From positions 310,001 through 374,000 of the forward strand of contig OY970383.1 in NCBI GenBank assembly GCA_963719415.1: 64,000 nt of DNA. Direction: 5' to 3'. The notes under the pieces were generated by a model, which had not been told where the DNA came from, ran no database searches, and was given only the letters and a program-made list of their open reading frames with translations. Below, in pieces: positions 1-9,084 of the stretch. Made by a program: the position numbers and the translations under genes. Origin of the DNA: JAPLIS01 sp963719415. Lineage in GTDB: Bacteria > Babelota > Babeliae > Babelales > Vermiphilaceae. Positions within the stretch are counted from its first letter, which is position 1. Each line of letters begins with the position of its first letter.

Positions 1-1
1 A

Positions 2-961
2 GATAAAAAAATGGTTGCTGCAGGCCAATCAGATGGTTATCTGGCAGTAGCACGGTATTATGAAAACGGAACCTTAGATACTCTTTTTGGCGATAAAGGA
101 ATTGTAAAAACGACACAAAGAACAGAGATTACTGCTCTTGCTTTACAACAAAATAATATAATAGCTTGCGGCCACGATAATAGTGGAGCAATAGTCTTAA
201 CCCGCTTTGATAAGCATGGTACATTAGACACAAATTTTGGACGAGAATTTCACACACCAAAACCTGGCATCGTACTTACTAAAATAGGAAACGGTGCTCG
301 TGCCAATGCAATAGCAATCCAAAAAGACAATAAAATAGTAGTCGTTGGATTAGGAAACCAGACGCAAATGGCTATAGTTCGCTACACAGAAAATGGGGAT
401 CTAGATACAACTTTTGGACCGGTTCAAACAGGAGTTGTAACTATTGCCATAGAAAATGGAAGTAGTGCTGCTTATGGAGTTGCTATTCAGGAAGATGGTA
501 AAATAGTTATTGTAGGCCAAAGCCAACACTCAAGCGATGGTGCTCCTGTATTTACGACAATTCGTTTACATGAAGACGGCGCCTTAGATACTTCTTTTGG
601 CAGTCACGATAATGGTGTTGTAACTACTAGACCAAGAGGTGCTCCTTATCCCGCCTATGCTCGATCAGTAGCTCTAACTGAAGATAAAAAAATTATAGTA
701 ATGGGATATGTCAATGTTGATAATAGAAACAGTTTCACCCTTGTTCGTTATAATAAACATGGTGTTTTAGATACAGATTTTGGCGTACAGGGCATTCAAA
801 GTAATATATTAGTAAATACTAATACTGTTCCTAACCATAGCGTTCTGCCAGTTGTTGGTATTCTACAAAACGATAAAACAAAATTAGTACTCGCTGGTAA
901 TTATGCTGCTACGAGCACAGCAACAAGTCGTGAGTTTGCTGTTGCTCGTTATTGGGCATAG
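2..961 (+). CDS. Delta-60 repeat beta-propeller protein, 5' end outside window
   Basis: The frame is open to the window edge, and the residues before the first ATG (DKKM at base 2) align with the middle of the paralogs, so this is the C-terminal part of a larger gene and base 11 is not its true start. About five delta-60 units are visible, each pairing a KIVVVG-type strand with a following RYxxNGxLDTxFG turn. It ends in the family closing strand (FAVARYWA). It is closest to the paralogs at 2730 and 12620, sharing the APVFTTIRL blade. Delta-60 repeats are predicted to form extracellular beta-propellers; no enzymatic residues are evident and the ligand is unknown. Confidence 0.88.
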   Translation, partial: DKKMVAAGQSDGYLAVARYYENGTLDTLFGDKGIVKTTQRTEITALALQQNNIIACGHDNSGAIVLTRFDKHGTLDTNFGREFHTPKPGIVLTKIGNGARANAIAIQKDNKIVVVGLGNQTQMAIVRYTENGDLDTTFGPVQTGVVTIAIENGSSAAYGVAIQEDGKIVIVGQSQHSSDGAPVFTTIRLHEDGALDTSFGSHDNGVVTTRPRGAPYPAYARSVALTEDKKIIVMGYVNVDNRNSFTLVRYNKHGVLDTDFGVQGIQSNILVNTNTVPNHSVLPVVGILQNDKTKLVLAGNYAATSTATSREFAVARYWA

Positions 962-1048
962 CTACTTAAATAAATTTTTATAAAAAATTAGCTTTAGAAT
1001 AATAAGTTTACTATAAAAATAAAATCAATCTGCAGAAAAAAACTATCA

Positions 1049-1067
1049 TATAATTATTAAAAAAAGG
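1049..1067 (+). promoter_or_regulatory. Promoter -10 and ribosome binding site of delta-60 paralog 2
   Basis: A consensus TATAAT (1049-1054) is followed by the purine-rich ribosome binding site AAAAAGG (1061-1067), 8 bases before the ATG at 1076. The same block (CTATCATATAATTATT, A-run, GG) precedes the paralogs at 4502 and 6060, so it was copied with the genes. The -35 box is not clear. Confidence 0.6.
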
Positions 1068-1075
1068 TATAGTTT

Positions 1076-2584
1076 ATGAAAAAAATAAATAGTATAAAAA
1101 TAATATATATACTTTCAGCCTTACTCTTTTGCATAAGTTTACAAAGTACTGCAACTACACAACCAAAAATAGAAACTACACAACCAAAAATAGAAGTTTT
1201 ACCACATTACCACGATACTCAGGTAGAGCAAAACAACCAGACCGAGCAAAATGTCCATAACGCTTTTAATCTTAATCTAATGCGTAAACATAACAATAAG
1301 CCACACAATACTAACAACTACTACAATAGTCCTGGTGCAAGCCTAAACAATGCTGGAAAATTTGATTCTAATTTTGGCACAAAAAATTCAGGATATGTTA
1401 TTAATACAATGGGCTTTAACTCTGCTGCTAAAGCAGTTGTCATACGAGATAATAACAAAATAGTTGTTGCAGGAATAAGAGAAAATTATCCTCTTTTAGC
1501 TCAATACAACAATAATGGTTCATTAGATGCTGAGTTTGGTATTAATAATTATGGTCCAGGTGTGGTAATACAAACAAACTTGGATCGCATTTCTTCTTTT
1601 AATGCAGTTGCAATTGACCCATTATATCAAACAACAATTGCAGTTGGCCATTCTCAAAACAAAGCTATTCTAGTCTCTTATTATGACAATGGCTCCTTAA
1701 ATACTTTTTTTGGCACCAATGGCATTATAAAAACAAATATAGATGGCGAACTCAATGCCGTTGCTGTACAAAAAGACAATAAAATAGTGGTTGCTGGCTA
1801 TAATATTTACAATGCTTTCTCCGATACTCAAATGATATTGATGCGTTATGATGAGTATGGAGTACTCGACGATAATTTTGGTACACGAGGTATCGCTCAT
1901 TCAATAGCAAGAGCACGTGCTAACGCAATCACCATTCAAGAAAATAATAAAATAGTAGTTGTTGGCACCTTTAAACTAGAAAACCAGAACGATGTAATGG
2001 TAGCGCGATACAATACAAATGGCACACTAGATCAAAGCTTTGGACATTTAGGTATCGCTGCCCTCCAAATAGGAAAAAACCACAGTATTGCCTATGATGT
2101 CATCGTCCAAAAAGATCAAAAAATAGTAGTTGTTGGTTCGAGCATATCACAACAAGATAGAACTCTATTTACTATAATTAGACTAAATCAAGACGGCTCA
2201 AAAGATGCCTCATTTGGCAATAATGGTATTATTACCATCACCCCAACTCTCTACAGAGATGACAATGCTTACGCTCAATCAGTGACTCTAGATGAAAATG
2301 AAAACATTATAGTAATGGGATATACAATGGTTATGGCTAACACTATCGAATACAACTATTTTTCTCTTTTACGCTTTAGCCCAGATGGTATATTAGATGG
2401 AGCATTTGCTCAACAAGGAATTGAAAGCAGTCCATTAAAATCAAATAATGCTCTTAATCGAAGCAGTCACCCTGTTATTGGTACTATGCAAGACAATCAT
2501 AAAAAAATAGTACTTGCTGGTAATTTTTCTACCAGTAGCCCGACAGCAAGTAACCAATTTGCTGTTGCTCGTTATCATAACTAA
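1076..2584 (+). CDS. Secreted delta-60 repeat beta-propeller protein (paralog 2)
   Basis: 502 residues. Residues 1-25 form a Sec-type signal peptide (charged start, hydrophobic YILSALLFCISL). Residues 27-40 contain a small direct duplication (TQPKIE twice). The family motif NAFNLNLMRK lies at about 62-71, then an Asn-rich linker, then from about residue 95 seven delta-60 units marked by FDSNFG, LDAEFG, LNTFFG, LDDNFG, LDQSFG, KDASFG and LDGAFA. The C-terminal strand FAVARYHN would close a seven-bladed propeller. It has its own promoter and a downstream hairpin, so it is probably a single-gene transcript. The protein is probably exported to the periplasm or surface; its function is unknown. 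Confidence 0.92.
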   Translation: MKKINSIKIIYILSALLFCISLQSTATTQPKIETTQPKIEVLPHYHDTQVEQNNQTEQNVHNAFNLNLMRKHNNKPHNTNNYYNSPGASLNNAGKFDSNFGTKNSGYVINTMGFNSAAKAVVIRDNNKIVVAGIRENYPLLAQYNNNGSLDAEFGINNYGPGVVIQTNLDRISSFNAVAIDPLYQTTIAVGHSQNKAILVSYYDNGSLNTFFGTNGIIKTNIDGELNAVAVQKDNKIVVAGYNIYNAFSDTQMILMRYDEYGVLDDNFGTRGIAHSIARARANAITIQENNKIVVVGTFKLENQNDVMVARYNTNGTLDQSFGHLGIAALQIGKNHSIAYDVIVQKDQKIVVVGSSISQQDRTLFTIIRLNQDGSKDASFGNNGIITITPTLYRDDNAYAQSVTLDENENIIVMGYTMVMANTIEYNYFSLLRFSPDGILDGAFAQQGIESSPLKSNNALNRSSHPVIGTMQDNHKKIVLAGNFSTSSPTASNQFAVARYHN

Positions 2585-2600
2585 TTCTCGCCGTTATAAC

Positions 2601-2637
2601 GTTTAGAGTAGAAAATTTTTTACTCTTTATTCTAAAC
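2601..2637 (+). terminator. Imperfect hairpin after paralog 2
   Basis: GTTTAGAGTA pairs imperfectly with TACTCTTTATTCTAAAC around an AT-rich loop, 17 bases after the stop codon. It has no strong T-run, so it may be a weak terminator. Confidence 0.4.
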
Positions 2638-2701
2638 CAAGCTTACTATAAAAATAAAATTATTATAAAAATAAAATTAGTTTAAAAATAAAAAAATAGC
2701 C

Positions 2702-2720
2702 GATAATTTTTAAAAAAAGG
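2702..2720 (+). promoter_or_regulatory. Promoter -10-like box and RBS of paralog 3
   Basis: GATAAT (2702-2707) is at the position where the sister genes have TATAAT. It is followed by AAAAAAAGG, the usual RBS block, before the ATG at 2730. Confidence 0.4.
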
Positions 2721-2729
2721 ATATGTATT

Positions 2730-4394
2730 ATGAAAAAAATAAATAGTACAAAAATAGTATACCTATTTCTGACCCTGCTTTCTTATATAAGCATACAAAG
2801 CGCCGAAAAAACACAATGTGAAACTGAAAACAGGCCCCCTGAAAGCACCGTGTCGCCAAATCACTATGCTCAGGTTGATAAAAATACCCGTGACGCTTTT
2901 GATCTCAATATAATCCGCAAACAAGCACAATATCAAAACAATAAACCACAGAACAAACTAGAATATTATAATAATAATTACTACCAGAATAACAATAGCT
3001 CTCAATACAATAACAATAGCTCTCAATACAATAACAATAGCTCTCAATACAATAACAATAGCTCTCAATACAGTAACGATAATCAACACAACAATAATAA
3101 CTTATATTATAATAATGGCGTAATAACAAAAAACACTGAAGGTGTATTTGATACGAGCTTTGGCGATGGAAAGGGATATGTTATTAATGCAATAAGCCCT
3201 ACAGGCACTAACTCTCAGGCTCGAGCAGTTGCCACAACACAACCAAACAATTCGATAGTTGTAGTCGGAACAAGAGAAAATAGAGCTGTTTTAGTTAAAT
3301 ATAATAATGCTAGTAGCTTAGATACAAAGTTTGGTGGTATTGGGGGTAATGGTATAGTAATTACTAATATGGGCAGCACTCCGAATAGCATCTCTTTTTT
3401 TAATACAATTGCGATTGACAAAGATAAAAGCATAATTGCTGCTGGCCAATCGAATGGTTATTTAGCATTAGCTCGTTATTATGAAAATGGAACCTTAGAT
3501 ACCCTGTTTGGCGATAAAGGAATCGTAACATCAACACAAACCAGAGAGATTACTGCCATTGCTCTACAAAAAGATACTATAATAGCTACCGGTTATAATG
3601 CCGGGGAAAACATAGTTTTAGTCCGTTTTGACAAACGCGGCAAATTAGATACAACTTTTGGAGAACAATCTGGCCTCCAAGAACCTGGTATCGTAATTAC
3701 TGAAATAGGAAGCAGTGCTGTTGGCAATGCAATAGCAATCCAAAAAAACAATAAAATAGTAGTAGTTGGATCAGGGAGCAAAACACAAAAATACCAAACA
3801 GCTATAGTACGATATACAAAAAATGGAAAGCTAGATACAACCTTTGGCCTTGATCACACAGGAATTGTAGCTATAACTATAGGAAATTTCGGTAGCTCTG
3901 CTTATGGAGTTGCTATTCAAGAAGACAATAAAATAGTTGTTGTAGGTCAAAGCTATCACTTAGATGGTGCTCCTGTATTTACTACAATTCGTTTACATGA
4001 AAACGGCACATTAGATACCTCTTTTGGCAGGAATGGTACTGGTGTTGTAACTATCAGACCGGAAGGTGCACCTTACCCAGCCTATGCTCGATCAGTAGCC
4101 ATAACTGAAGATCAAAAAATTATAGTGATGGGATATGTAAATGTTGACAACAGAAACAATTTTACCATTCTGCGTTACGATGAGCATGGTATGCTGGATA
4201 CAACATTTGGCGTACAAGGTATTCAAAGTAATACATTAAACGTTAATCTTGTCCCCAACCATACTGCATTGCCGGTCGTTGGTACTCTACAAGATGACAA
4301 TGAAAAAATAGTACTCGCCGGTAATTATGCTCCTACACTTACCCCAATAAACAACCAATTTGCTGTTGCTCGCTACGTTAATAAATTTTCATAA
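2730..4394 (+). CDS. Secreted delta-60 repeat beta-propeller protein (paralog 3)
   Basis: 554 residues with a signal peptide at 1-25. The motif DAFDLNIIRK lies at about 55-64. An unusually long Asn/Tyr/Gln-rich linker (about 65-135) contains four copies of the heptapeptide NNNSSQY, encoded by a 21-bp tandem repeat at 2991-3074. The propeller runs from about residue 139 (FDTSFG) to the closing strand QFAVARY. Its blades match the partial gene at the window start very closely, suggesting recent duplication or gene conversion. It is probably secreted; the ligand is unknown. Confidence 0.92.
   Translation: MKKINSTKIVYLFLTLLSYISIQSAEKTQCETENRPPESTVSPNHYAQVDKNTRDAFDLNIIRKQAQYQNNKPQNKLEYYNNNYYQNNNSSQYNNNSSQYNNNSSQYNNNSSQYSNDNQHNNNNLYYNNGVITKNTEGVFDTSFGDGKGYVINAISPTGTNSQARAVATTQPNNSIVVVGTRENRAVLVKYNNASSLDTKFGGIGGNGIVITNMGSTPNSISFFNTIAIDKDKSIIAAGQSNGYLALARYYENGTLDTLFGDKGIVTSTQTREITAIALQKDTIIATGYNAGENIVLVRFDKRGKLDTTFGEQSGLQEPGIVITEIGSSAVGNAIAIQKNNKIVVVGSGSKTQKYQTAIVRYTKNGKLDTTFGLDHTGIVAITIGNFGSSAYGVAIQEDNKIVVVGQSYHLDGAPVFTTIRLHENGTLDTSFGRNGTGVVTIRPEGAPYPAYARSVAITEDQKIIVMGYVNVDNRNNFTILRYDEHGMLDTTFGVQGIQSNTLNVNLVPNHTALPVVGTLQDDNEKIVLAGNYAPTLTPINNQFAVARYVNKFS
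2991..3074 (+). repeat. 21-bp tandem repeat, four copies, inside paralog 3
   Basis: The unit AACAATAGCTCTCAATACAAT begins at 2991, 3012, 3033 and 3054. It is nearly perfect (the last copy ends CAGT) and stays in frame, coding NNNSSQY. Copy number could change by slippage without breaking the gene. Confidence 0.95.
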
Positions 4395-4473
4395 AAAAAT
4401 AAGGCTAAAAACAGAAACTTAAAACCATAAATTTTACTATAAAAAATAAAATAAATTCATAAAAAAAATAGTA

Positions 4474-4492
4474 TATAATTATTAAAAAAAAG
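4474..4492 (+). promoter_or_regulatory. Promoter -10 and RBS of paralog 4
   Basis: TATAAT at 4474-4479 is followed by ATT and a long A-run ending in GG, then the ATG at 4502. The block is almost identical to the ones before 1076 and 6060. Confidence 0.6.
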
Positions 4493-4501
4493 GCATAATT
4501 T

Positions 4502-5983
4502 ATGAAAAAAACAAATAGTACAAAAAAAGTATACATACTTTCGACGCTACTCTTTTGTATACCTGTACAGAGTACTGAAATCACCCTATCTACAACTGAA
4601 ACAATAGAATCTGAAAACGAAACTTCTGCTCATTGCCATAATACTCAGAATCATAATCAAACCGAGCAAAATACTCATGACGCCTTTAATCTCAATCTAG
4701 TTCGTAAACCAAAACAGAATAATAATAACCCACAAGATCATAATAGCAAGTCAGACTACAAAAAATCTGATGCTCTTGATACAAGTTTTGGCCCAGATGG
4801 AACAGGATATGTAATTACTCAAATAGGTACCAATTCTCAAGCTCAGGCAGTTGCCATCCAAAAAAACAATAACATAGTTATCGCAGGAACAAGAGAAAAC
4901 AAAGCTGTTTTAGTTCGATACGATGAGAATGGTTTATTAGATACAAGTTTTGGTGGTGCTAACGGTACAGGCATAGTAGTTAATGATTTAGGGGGCAAAT
5001 CTTTTTTTAATGCCCTTGCCATCCAAGCATCAGGCCAAAAAACAATTACCGTTGGCCAATGGAATAATACATTTCCGGCTCTTGCTCGTTATTATGAAAA
5101 CGGCACCCTAGATACTTACTTTGGTATCAATGGCGTTATAAAAACCTATATAGATGGCAAATTCAATGCTGTTGCGGTACAAAAGGATAATAAAATAGTG
5201 GTTACTGGTTATCAAAATATCAACGCTACCGATACGCAAATTATAGTAATGCGTTATAATGAATACGGACAACCTGATGATACTTTTGGCACACAAGGCG
5301 TTGTCACTACCTCTATAGGTGAAAATTGCCATGCCAATGGAATCGCAATTCAAAAAGATCATAAAATAGTCATCGTAGGATCATCTCTAACAAAAGTAGG
5401 TACCTTTGACGAGATCGAGATTGTTATAGCGCGCTATACAAAAAGAGGTGATTTAGATACCACTTTTGGATCTAATCAGACAGGAATAGTAACTATCCGT
5501 CTGCCGCTTCAAATCGCCGATGCTTATGCAGTTACTATCCAAGAAAACGATAAAATAGTTGTCGTTGGCCAAACAACTCTCCAGCCAGTAACCTCCTATA
5601 AAATTTTCACCATCCGCCTCAATGAAAACGGTTCAGTAGATAATTCCTTTGGCTATAGAGAAAGCGACCTACAAGGATATCCTGCTCATGCTCGATCAGT
5701 AGCTTTGGATGAAAATGAAAGGATCATCGTAATGGGCTATGGAATACAAAATACCTATCACTATTTTGGTCTTATACGTTATAACCAAGATGGTAGTAAA
5801 GATAAAAAATTTAAAGAGCAACACAATTCATTCAGTCTTAATTCTGTTCCTAATCGAAATACACTTCCCGTTGTTGGAATCATACAAGATGATAGTAAAA
5901 AACTAATACTTGTCGGTAATTATTCTTCAAGCAACTCAGGAGTAAGTAATCAATTTATTGTTGCTCGTTATGATAACAACTAG
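4502..5983 (+). CDS. Secreted delta-60 repeat beta-propeller protein (paralog 4)
   Basis: 493 residues. A signal peptide covers 1-24, DAFNLNLVRK lies at about 60-69, and a short Asn/Lys linker leads into the propeller at about residue 91 (LDTSFG). The delta-60 units follow the family pattern of an AxAIQxxxKIVVVG strand, a RYxxxG turn and a DxxFG motif. The sixth blade is shortened relative to its paralogs (VDNSFGYRES). The last strand is FIVARYDN. The gene has its own promoter and is followed after 76 bases by the next paralog. The function is unknown; it is probably exported. Confidence 0.92.
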   Translation: MKKTNSTKKVYILSTLLFCIPVQSTEITLSTTETIESENETSAHCHNTQNHNQTEQNTHDAFNLNLVRKPKQNNNNPQDHNSKSDYKKSDALDTSFGPDGTGYVITQIGTNSQAQAVAIQKNNNIVIAGTRENKAVLVRYDENGLLDTSFGGANGTGIVVNDLGGKSFFNALAIQASGQKTITVGQWNNTFPALARYYENGTLDTYFGINGVIKTYIDGKFNAVAVQKDNKIVVTGYQNINATDTQIIVMRYNEYGQPDDTFGTQGVVTTSIGENCHANGIAIQKDHKIVIVGSSLTKVGTFDEIEIVIARYTKRGDLDTTFGSNQTGIVTIRLPLQIADAYAVTIQENDKIVVVGQTTLQPVTSYKIFTIRLNENGSVDNSFGYRESDLQGYPAHARSVALDENERIIVMGYGIQNTYHYFGLIRYNQDGSKDKKFKEQHNSFSLNSVPNRNTLPVVGIIQDDSKKLILVGNYSSSNSGVSNQFIVARYDNN

Positions 5984-6031
5984 TTCTCGTCTCTCTTAAC
6001 AGAAATAAAACTGACTAATAAAAAACTATCA

Positions 6032-6051
6032 TATAATTATTAAAAAAAAGG
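6032..6051 (+). promoter_or_regulatory. Promoter -10 and RBS of paralog 5
   Basis: TATAAT at 6032-6037 is followed by an A-run ending GG at about 6050, 9 bases before the ATG at 6060. CTGACT at 6011-6016 is a possible -35 box, 15 bases upstream of the -10. Confidence 0.6.
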
Positions 6052-6059
6052 CGTAGTTT

Positions 6060-7484
6060 ATGAAAAAAATAAATAGTATAAAAATAATATACCTACTTTC
6101 GGCACTATTATTTTGTATAAGTTTACAAAGTACTGCAACTACTCAATCAAAAATTAAAAATGCGCTCGCAGAACAGGTAGAACAAAATAATCAGAATGCT
6201 CATAACGCTTTTGACCTCCGTTTAACCCGCAAAAAAAATAGTGATAACGCAAAACAAAATGATAATCCTGGAACATTTGATACTAGTTTTGGCTCCAACG
6301 GATCTGCTGTTGCTCAAATAGGTACTAATTCTCAAGCTCGAGCGGTAGCCATACAACAAGACAATAAAATAGTAGTTGCAGGAATAAACCAGAATCAAGC
6401 TGTTTTAGTTCGTTATCTCTATCATTATAATAGAGGTTACTTAGATAGTAATTTTGGCACTTACGGTGTAGTGATTGCTCATTTAGGTGGTATTTCTTTT
6501 TTTAATGCTCTTGCCATTCAAAAAGATAAAAAAATAGTTGCTGCTGGCCAATCAGATAATAAATTTGCTATAGCTCGTTATCATGAGAATAGTACCCTAG
6601 ATACTTCTTTTGGTGGTACTGGCGTTATAAAAACTGTTATAGATGGCGAAATCACCGCTATGGCTATACAAGAAGACCATAAAATAGTAGTTGCTGGCTA
6701 TAATCGTTTCGGCAATAACTCCGACATTCTCGATACGCAAATTATGTTAATACGTTATAATGAAAATGGATCACTTGATACTACTTTTGGAACACTCGGT
6801 ACTGTAACCACTCCCTTTAACGGGAAACAATCCCATGTTAATGGAATCACCGTTGGAAAAGATCATACAATCACCATTGTTGGTGGATTAAAAACAACAG
6901 AGACAATAACCCAAACGATTGCAATACGGTACCATGAAGACGGCACATTAAACACAATCTTTGATCCTAGCCATACAGCTCTCAGGTCTAACTTTGTTGC
7001 TCACGATGTTGTAGTTCAAAAAGACAATAAAACAATAATGGTTGGTTCCAGCATTTCACCTTTCAACAAAAATGTATTTACTATAATGCGTTTCAATAAA
7101 AACAACTCACTAGATACCTCTTTTGGTGATAATGGTGTTATTACTATTACCCCTACAAACTACATAGGTGATAATGCATATGCCACAAAAGTAGCCTTAG
7201 ATGAAGATGAAAAAATTATAGTAATGGGATATACGATAGCTGCTAATAATAACAACTATTTTTCTCTTGTCCGCTTCAACCCAAATGGTACATTAGATAA
7301 AACATTTGGTCGCCAAGGCACAGAGTACACTTCAATAAGATCTGGTGTTTCTCCCAATAAAAACAGAACACCTGCTGTTGGCGCTATACAAAACGACACT
7401 AAAAAATTAGCACTGACTGGTAATTATTCTGCCAGTAACCCAACAACAAGTAACCAATTCGCCGTTGCTCTTTATCATAAGTAG
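6060..7484 (+). CDS. Secreted delta-60 repeat beta-propeller protein (paralog 5)
   Basis: 474 residues, the shortest complete member. The first 29 residues (MKKINSIKIIYLLSALLFCI and on) are nearly identical to those of the gene at 1076, and so is the upstream promoter. The motif NAFDLRLTRK lies at about 49-58, the linker is only about 12 residues, and the propeller starts at about 72 (FDTSFG). The seven units end in FAVALYHK, where Leu replaces the usual Arg. The minimal linker shows that the long repeats of other members are not needed for the core fold. Confidence 0.92.
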   Translation: MKKINSIKIIYLLSALLFCISLQSTATTQSKIKNALAEQVEQNNQNAHNAFDLRLTRKKNSDNAKQNDNPGTFDTSFGSNGSAVAQIGTNSQARAVAIQQDNKIVVAGINQNQAVLVRYLYHYNRGYLDSNFGTYGVVIAHLGGISFFNALAIQKDKKIVAAGQSDNKFAIARYHENSTLDTSFGGTGVIKTVIDGEITAMAIQEDHKIVVAGYNRFGNNSDILDTQIMLIRYNENGSLDTTFGTLGTVTTPFNGKQSHVNGITVGKDHTITIVGGLKTTETITQTIAIRYHEDGTLNTIFDPSHTALRSNFVAHDVVVQKDNKTIMVGSSISPFNKNVFTIMRFNKNNSLDTSFGDNGVITITPTNYIGDNAYATKVALDEDEKIIVMGYTIAANNNNYFSLVRFNPNGTLDKTFGRQGTEYTSIRSGVSPNKNRTPAVGAIQNDTKKLALTGNYSASNPTTSNQFAVALYHK

Positions 7485-7561
7485 TTTTTGTCACTAATAA
7501 CTTACAGATTTATAAATAAAAAAAAAGTATCTTGTCATTATTAAAAAAAGGGGTATGAGTT

Positions 7562-9037
7562 ATGAAAAACGTTGGCGTAAAAAACAGATTGTGCGCACTT
7601 TTAGCACTATTTTTTTACATAAGTGTGCAAAGTACTGAAATTACAAAATCAGAACCTGCAAATAGACAACTTGAAAACGAAGTTTTTACTGATCTCGATA
7701 ATAATCAAGTTAATCAAAATAATCAGCAGAGCATCCTTGATCTTGATCTAATGCGTAAACAAAATTCTGGCAAAACACAAAAAAATAATGGTCCAGGATC
7801 ATTTGATACTAGTTTCAACAACTCTGGCTTTGTTATAAACACAATGGGCTTTAATTCGGCTCCTAAAGCAGTTGCCGTACAACAAAACAATAAAATAGTT
7901 GTTGCAGGAATTAGAGAAAATTATCCTGTTTTAGTACGATATAATGAAAATGGTTTATTAGATTCCGATTTTGGCACTGGTCAATATGGTCCAGGTGTAG
8001 TAATTCAAACAGATCTGATTCGTTCTTCTTATTTTAATGCTGTTGCCATCCAAGAATTTGATCAAAAAATAGTTGCTGCTGGCAGCACAGAAGGTACGAG
8101 TAACTTGCCGGGCAAATGTATGCTCGCTCGTTATAACTCTAATGGCACCCTAGATCAATTTTTTGGTGTTAATGGTATTGTTAGAACCAATATAGATGGC
8201 GAATTCAATACTGTTGCTGTGCAATCAGACGGTAAAATAGTAGTTGCTGGCTACAATAAAAACAGAGCTGCCGACACTCAAATTTTATTAATGCGTTATG
8301 ACGAAAATGGAGTACTAGATGATAGTTTTGGTACCAATGGCGTTGTCATTACCCGTGCGGGTAGACTTGTTCTGGCTAATGCGATAACTATTCAAAAAGA
8401 TCATAAAATAATCGTAGTTGGCGCAATGAATGCAGGAAATAAACACAATATAGTTATAACTCGTTACGATGAAAATGGTGCATTAGACAAAGATTTTGGA
8501 TTCAATAAAACTGGTGTTATCATCCTTAAAACAGAAAGGTATAGCACTATTGCTTATGATGTTGTAGTCCAAGAAGATAAAAAAATAGTAATTGTTGGTT
8601 CCAATATTTTATCATTAAATCAAAGTCTATTTACTATAATTCGTTTACATAAAAATGGTTCAAAAGATACTTCTTTTGGAAATAATGGTGTTGTTACGAT
8701 CAACCCTATAACCGACCAAACTTATAATGCCCATGCCCGATCTGTGGCGCTAGATGAAAATAAAAACATTATAGTAATGGGATATATGATAGGCACAGAT
8801 AATGCAAACTATTTTTCCCTTGCACGTCTCAAACAGAATGGCACATTAGATAGAACATTCGGTGATCATGGAATTCAAATCAATCTATTAAATAATGGTA
8901 CTCATACCAATGTAGCTTCAATACCAGTTATTGGTGCTTTACAAAAAGACAATAAAAAACTAGTTCTAGCCGGTAGTTTTTCTGCCAGCAACACAACAGC
9001 AACTAACCAATTTGCCATTGCCCGCTATCATAACTAG
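7562..9037 (+). CDS. Secreted delta-60 repeat beta-propeller protein (paralog 6)
   Basis: 491 residues. The signal peptide (MKNVGVKNRLCALLALFFYI) resembles the 10854/12620 type more than the MKKINSIK type, but the propeller resembles paralogs 2 and 7 (NTMGFNSAPKAVA, YNENGLLDSDFG, IRTNIDGE-like strands). This mosaic suggests recombination between members. The motif appears as SILDLDLMRK (57-66), followed by a short Asn-rich linker and a propeller from about 81 ending FAIARYHN. The upstream -10 is degenerate, so promoter strength probably differs. Confidence 0.92.
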   Translation: MKNVGVKNRLCALLALFFYISVQSTEITKSEPANRQLENEVFTDLDNNQVNQNNQQSILDLDLMRKQNSGKTQKNNGPGSFDTSFNNSGFVINTMGFNSAPKAVAVQQNNKIVVAGIRENYPVLVRYNENGLLDSDFGTGQYGPGVVIQTDLIRSSYFNAVAIQEFDQKIVAAGSTEGTSNLPGKCMLARYNSNGTLDQFFGVNGIVRTNIDGEFNTVAVQSDGKIVVAGYNKNRAADTQILLMRYDENGVLDDSFGTNGVVITRAGRLVLANAITIQKDHKIIVVGAMNAGNKHNIVITRYDENGALDKDFGFNKTGVIILKTERYSTIAYDVVVQEDKKIVIVGSNILSLNQSLFTIIRLHKNGSKDTSFGNNGVVTINPITDQTYNAHARSVALDENKNIIVMGYMIGTDNANYFSLARLKQNGTLDRTFGDHGIQINLLNNGTHTNVASIPVIGALQKDNKKLVLAGSFSASNTTATNQFAIARYHN

Positions 9038-9084
9038 TTCTCATAAAAAAATAAAATAAACCAGTGAAAAAAGGAATGTGAATC

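Noticed and set aside
2905..3129. Minus-strand Tyr/Cys-rich open frame
   Set aside because: Antisense of the NNNSSQY repeat of paralog 3; no RBS and repeat-driven openness.
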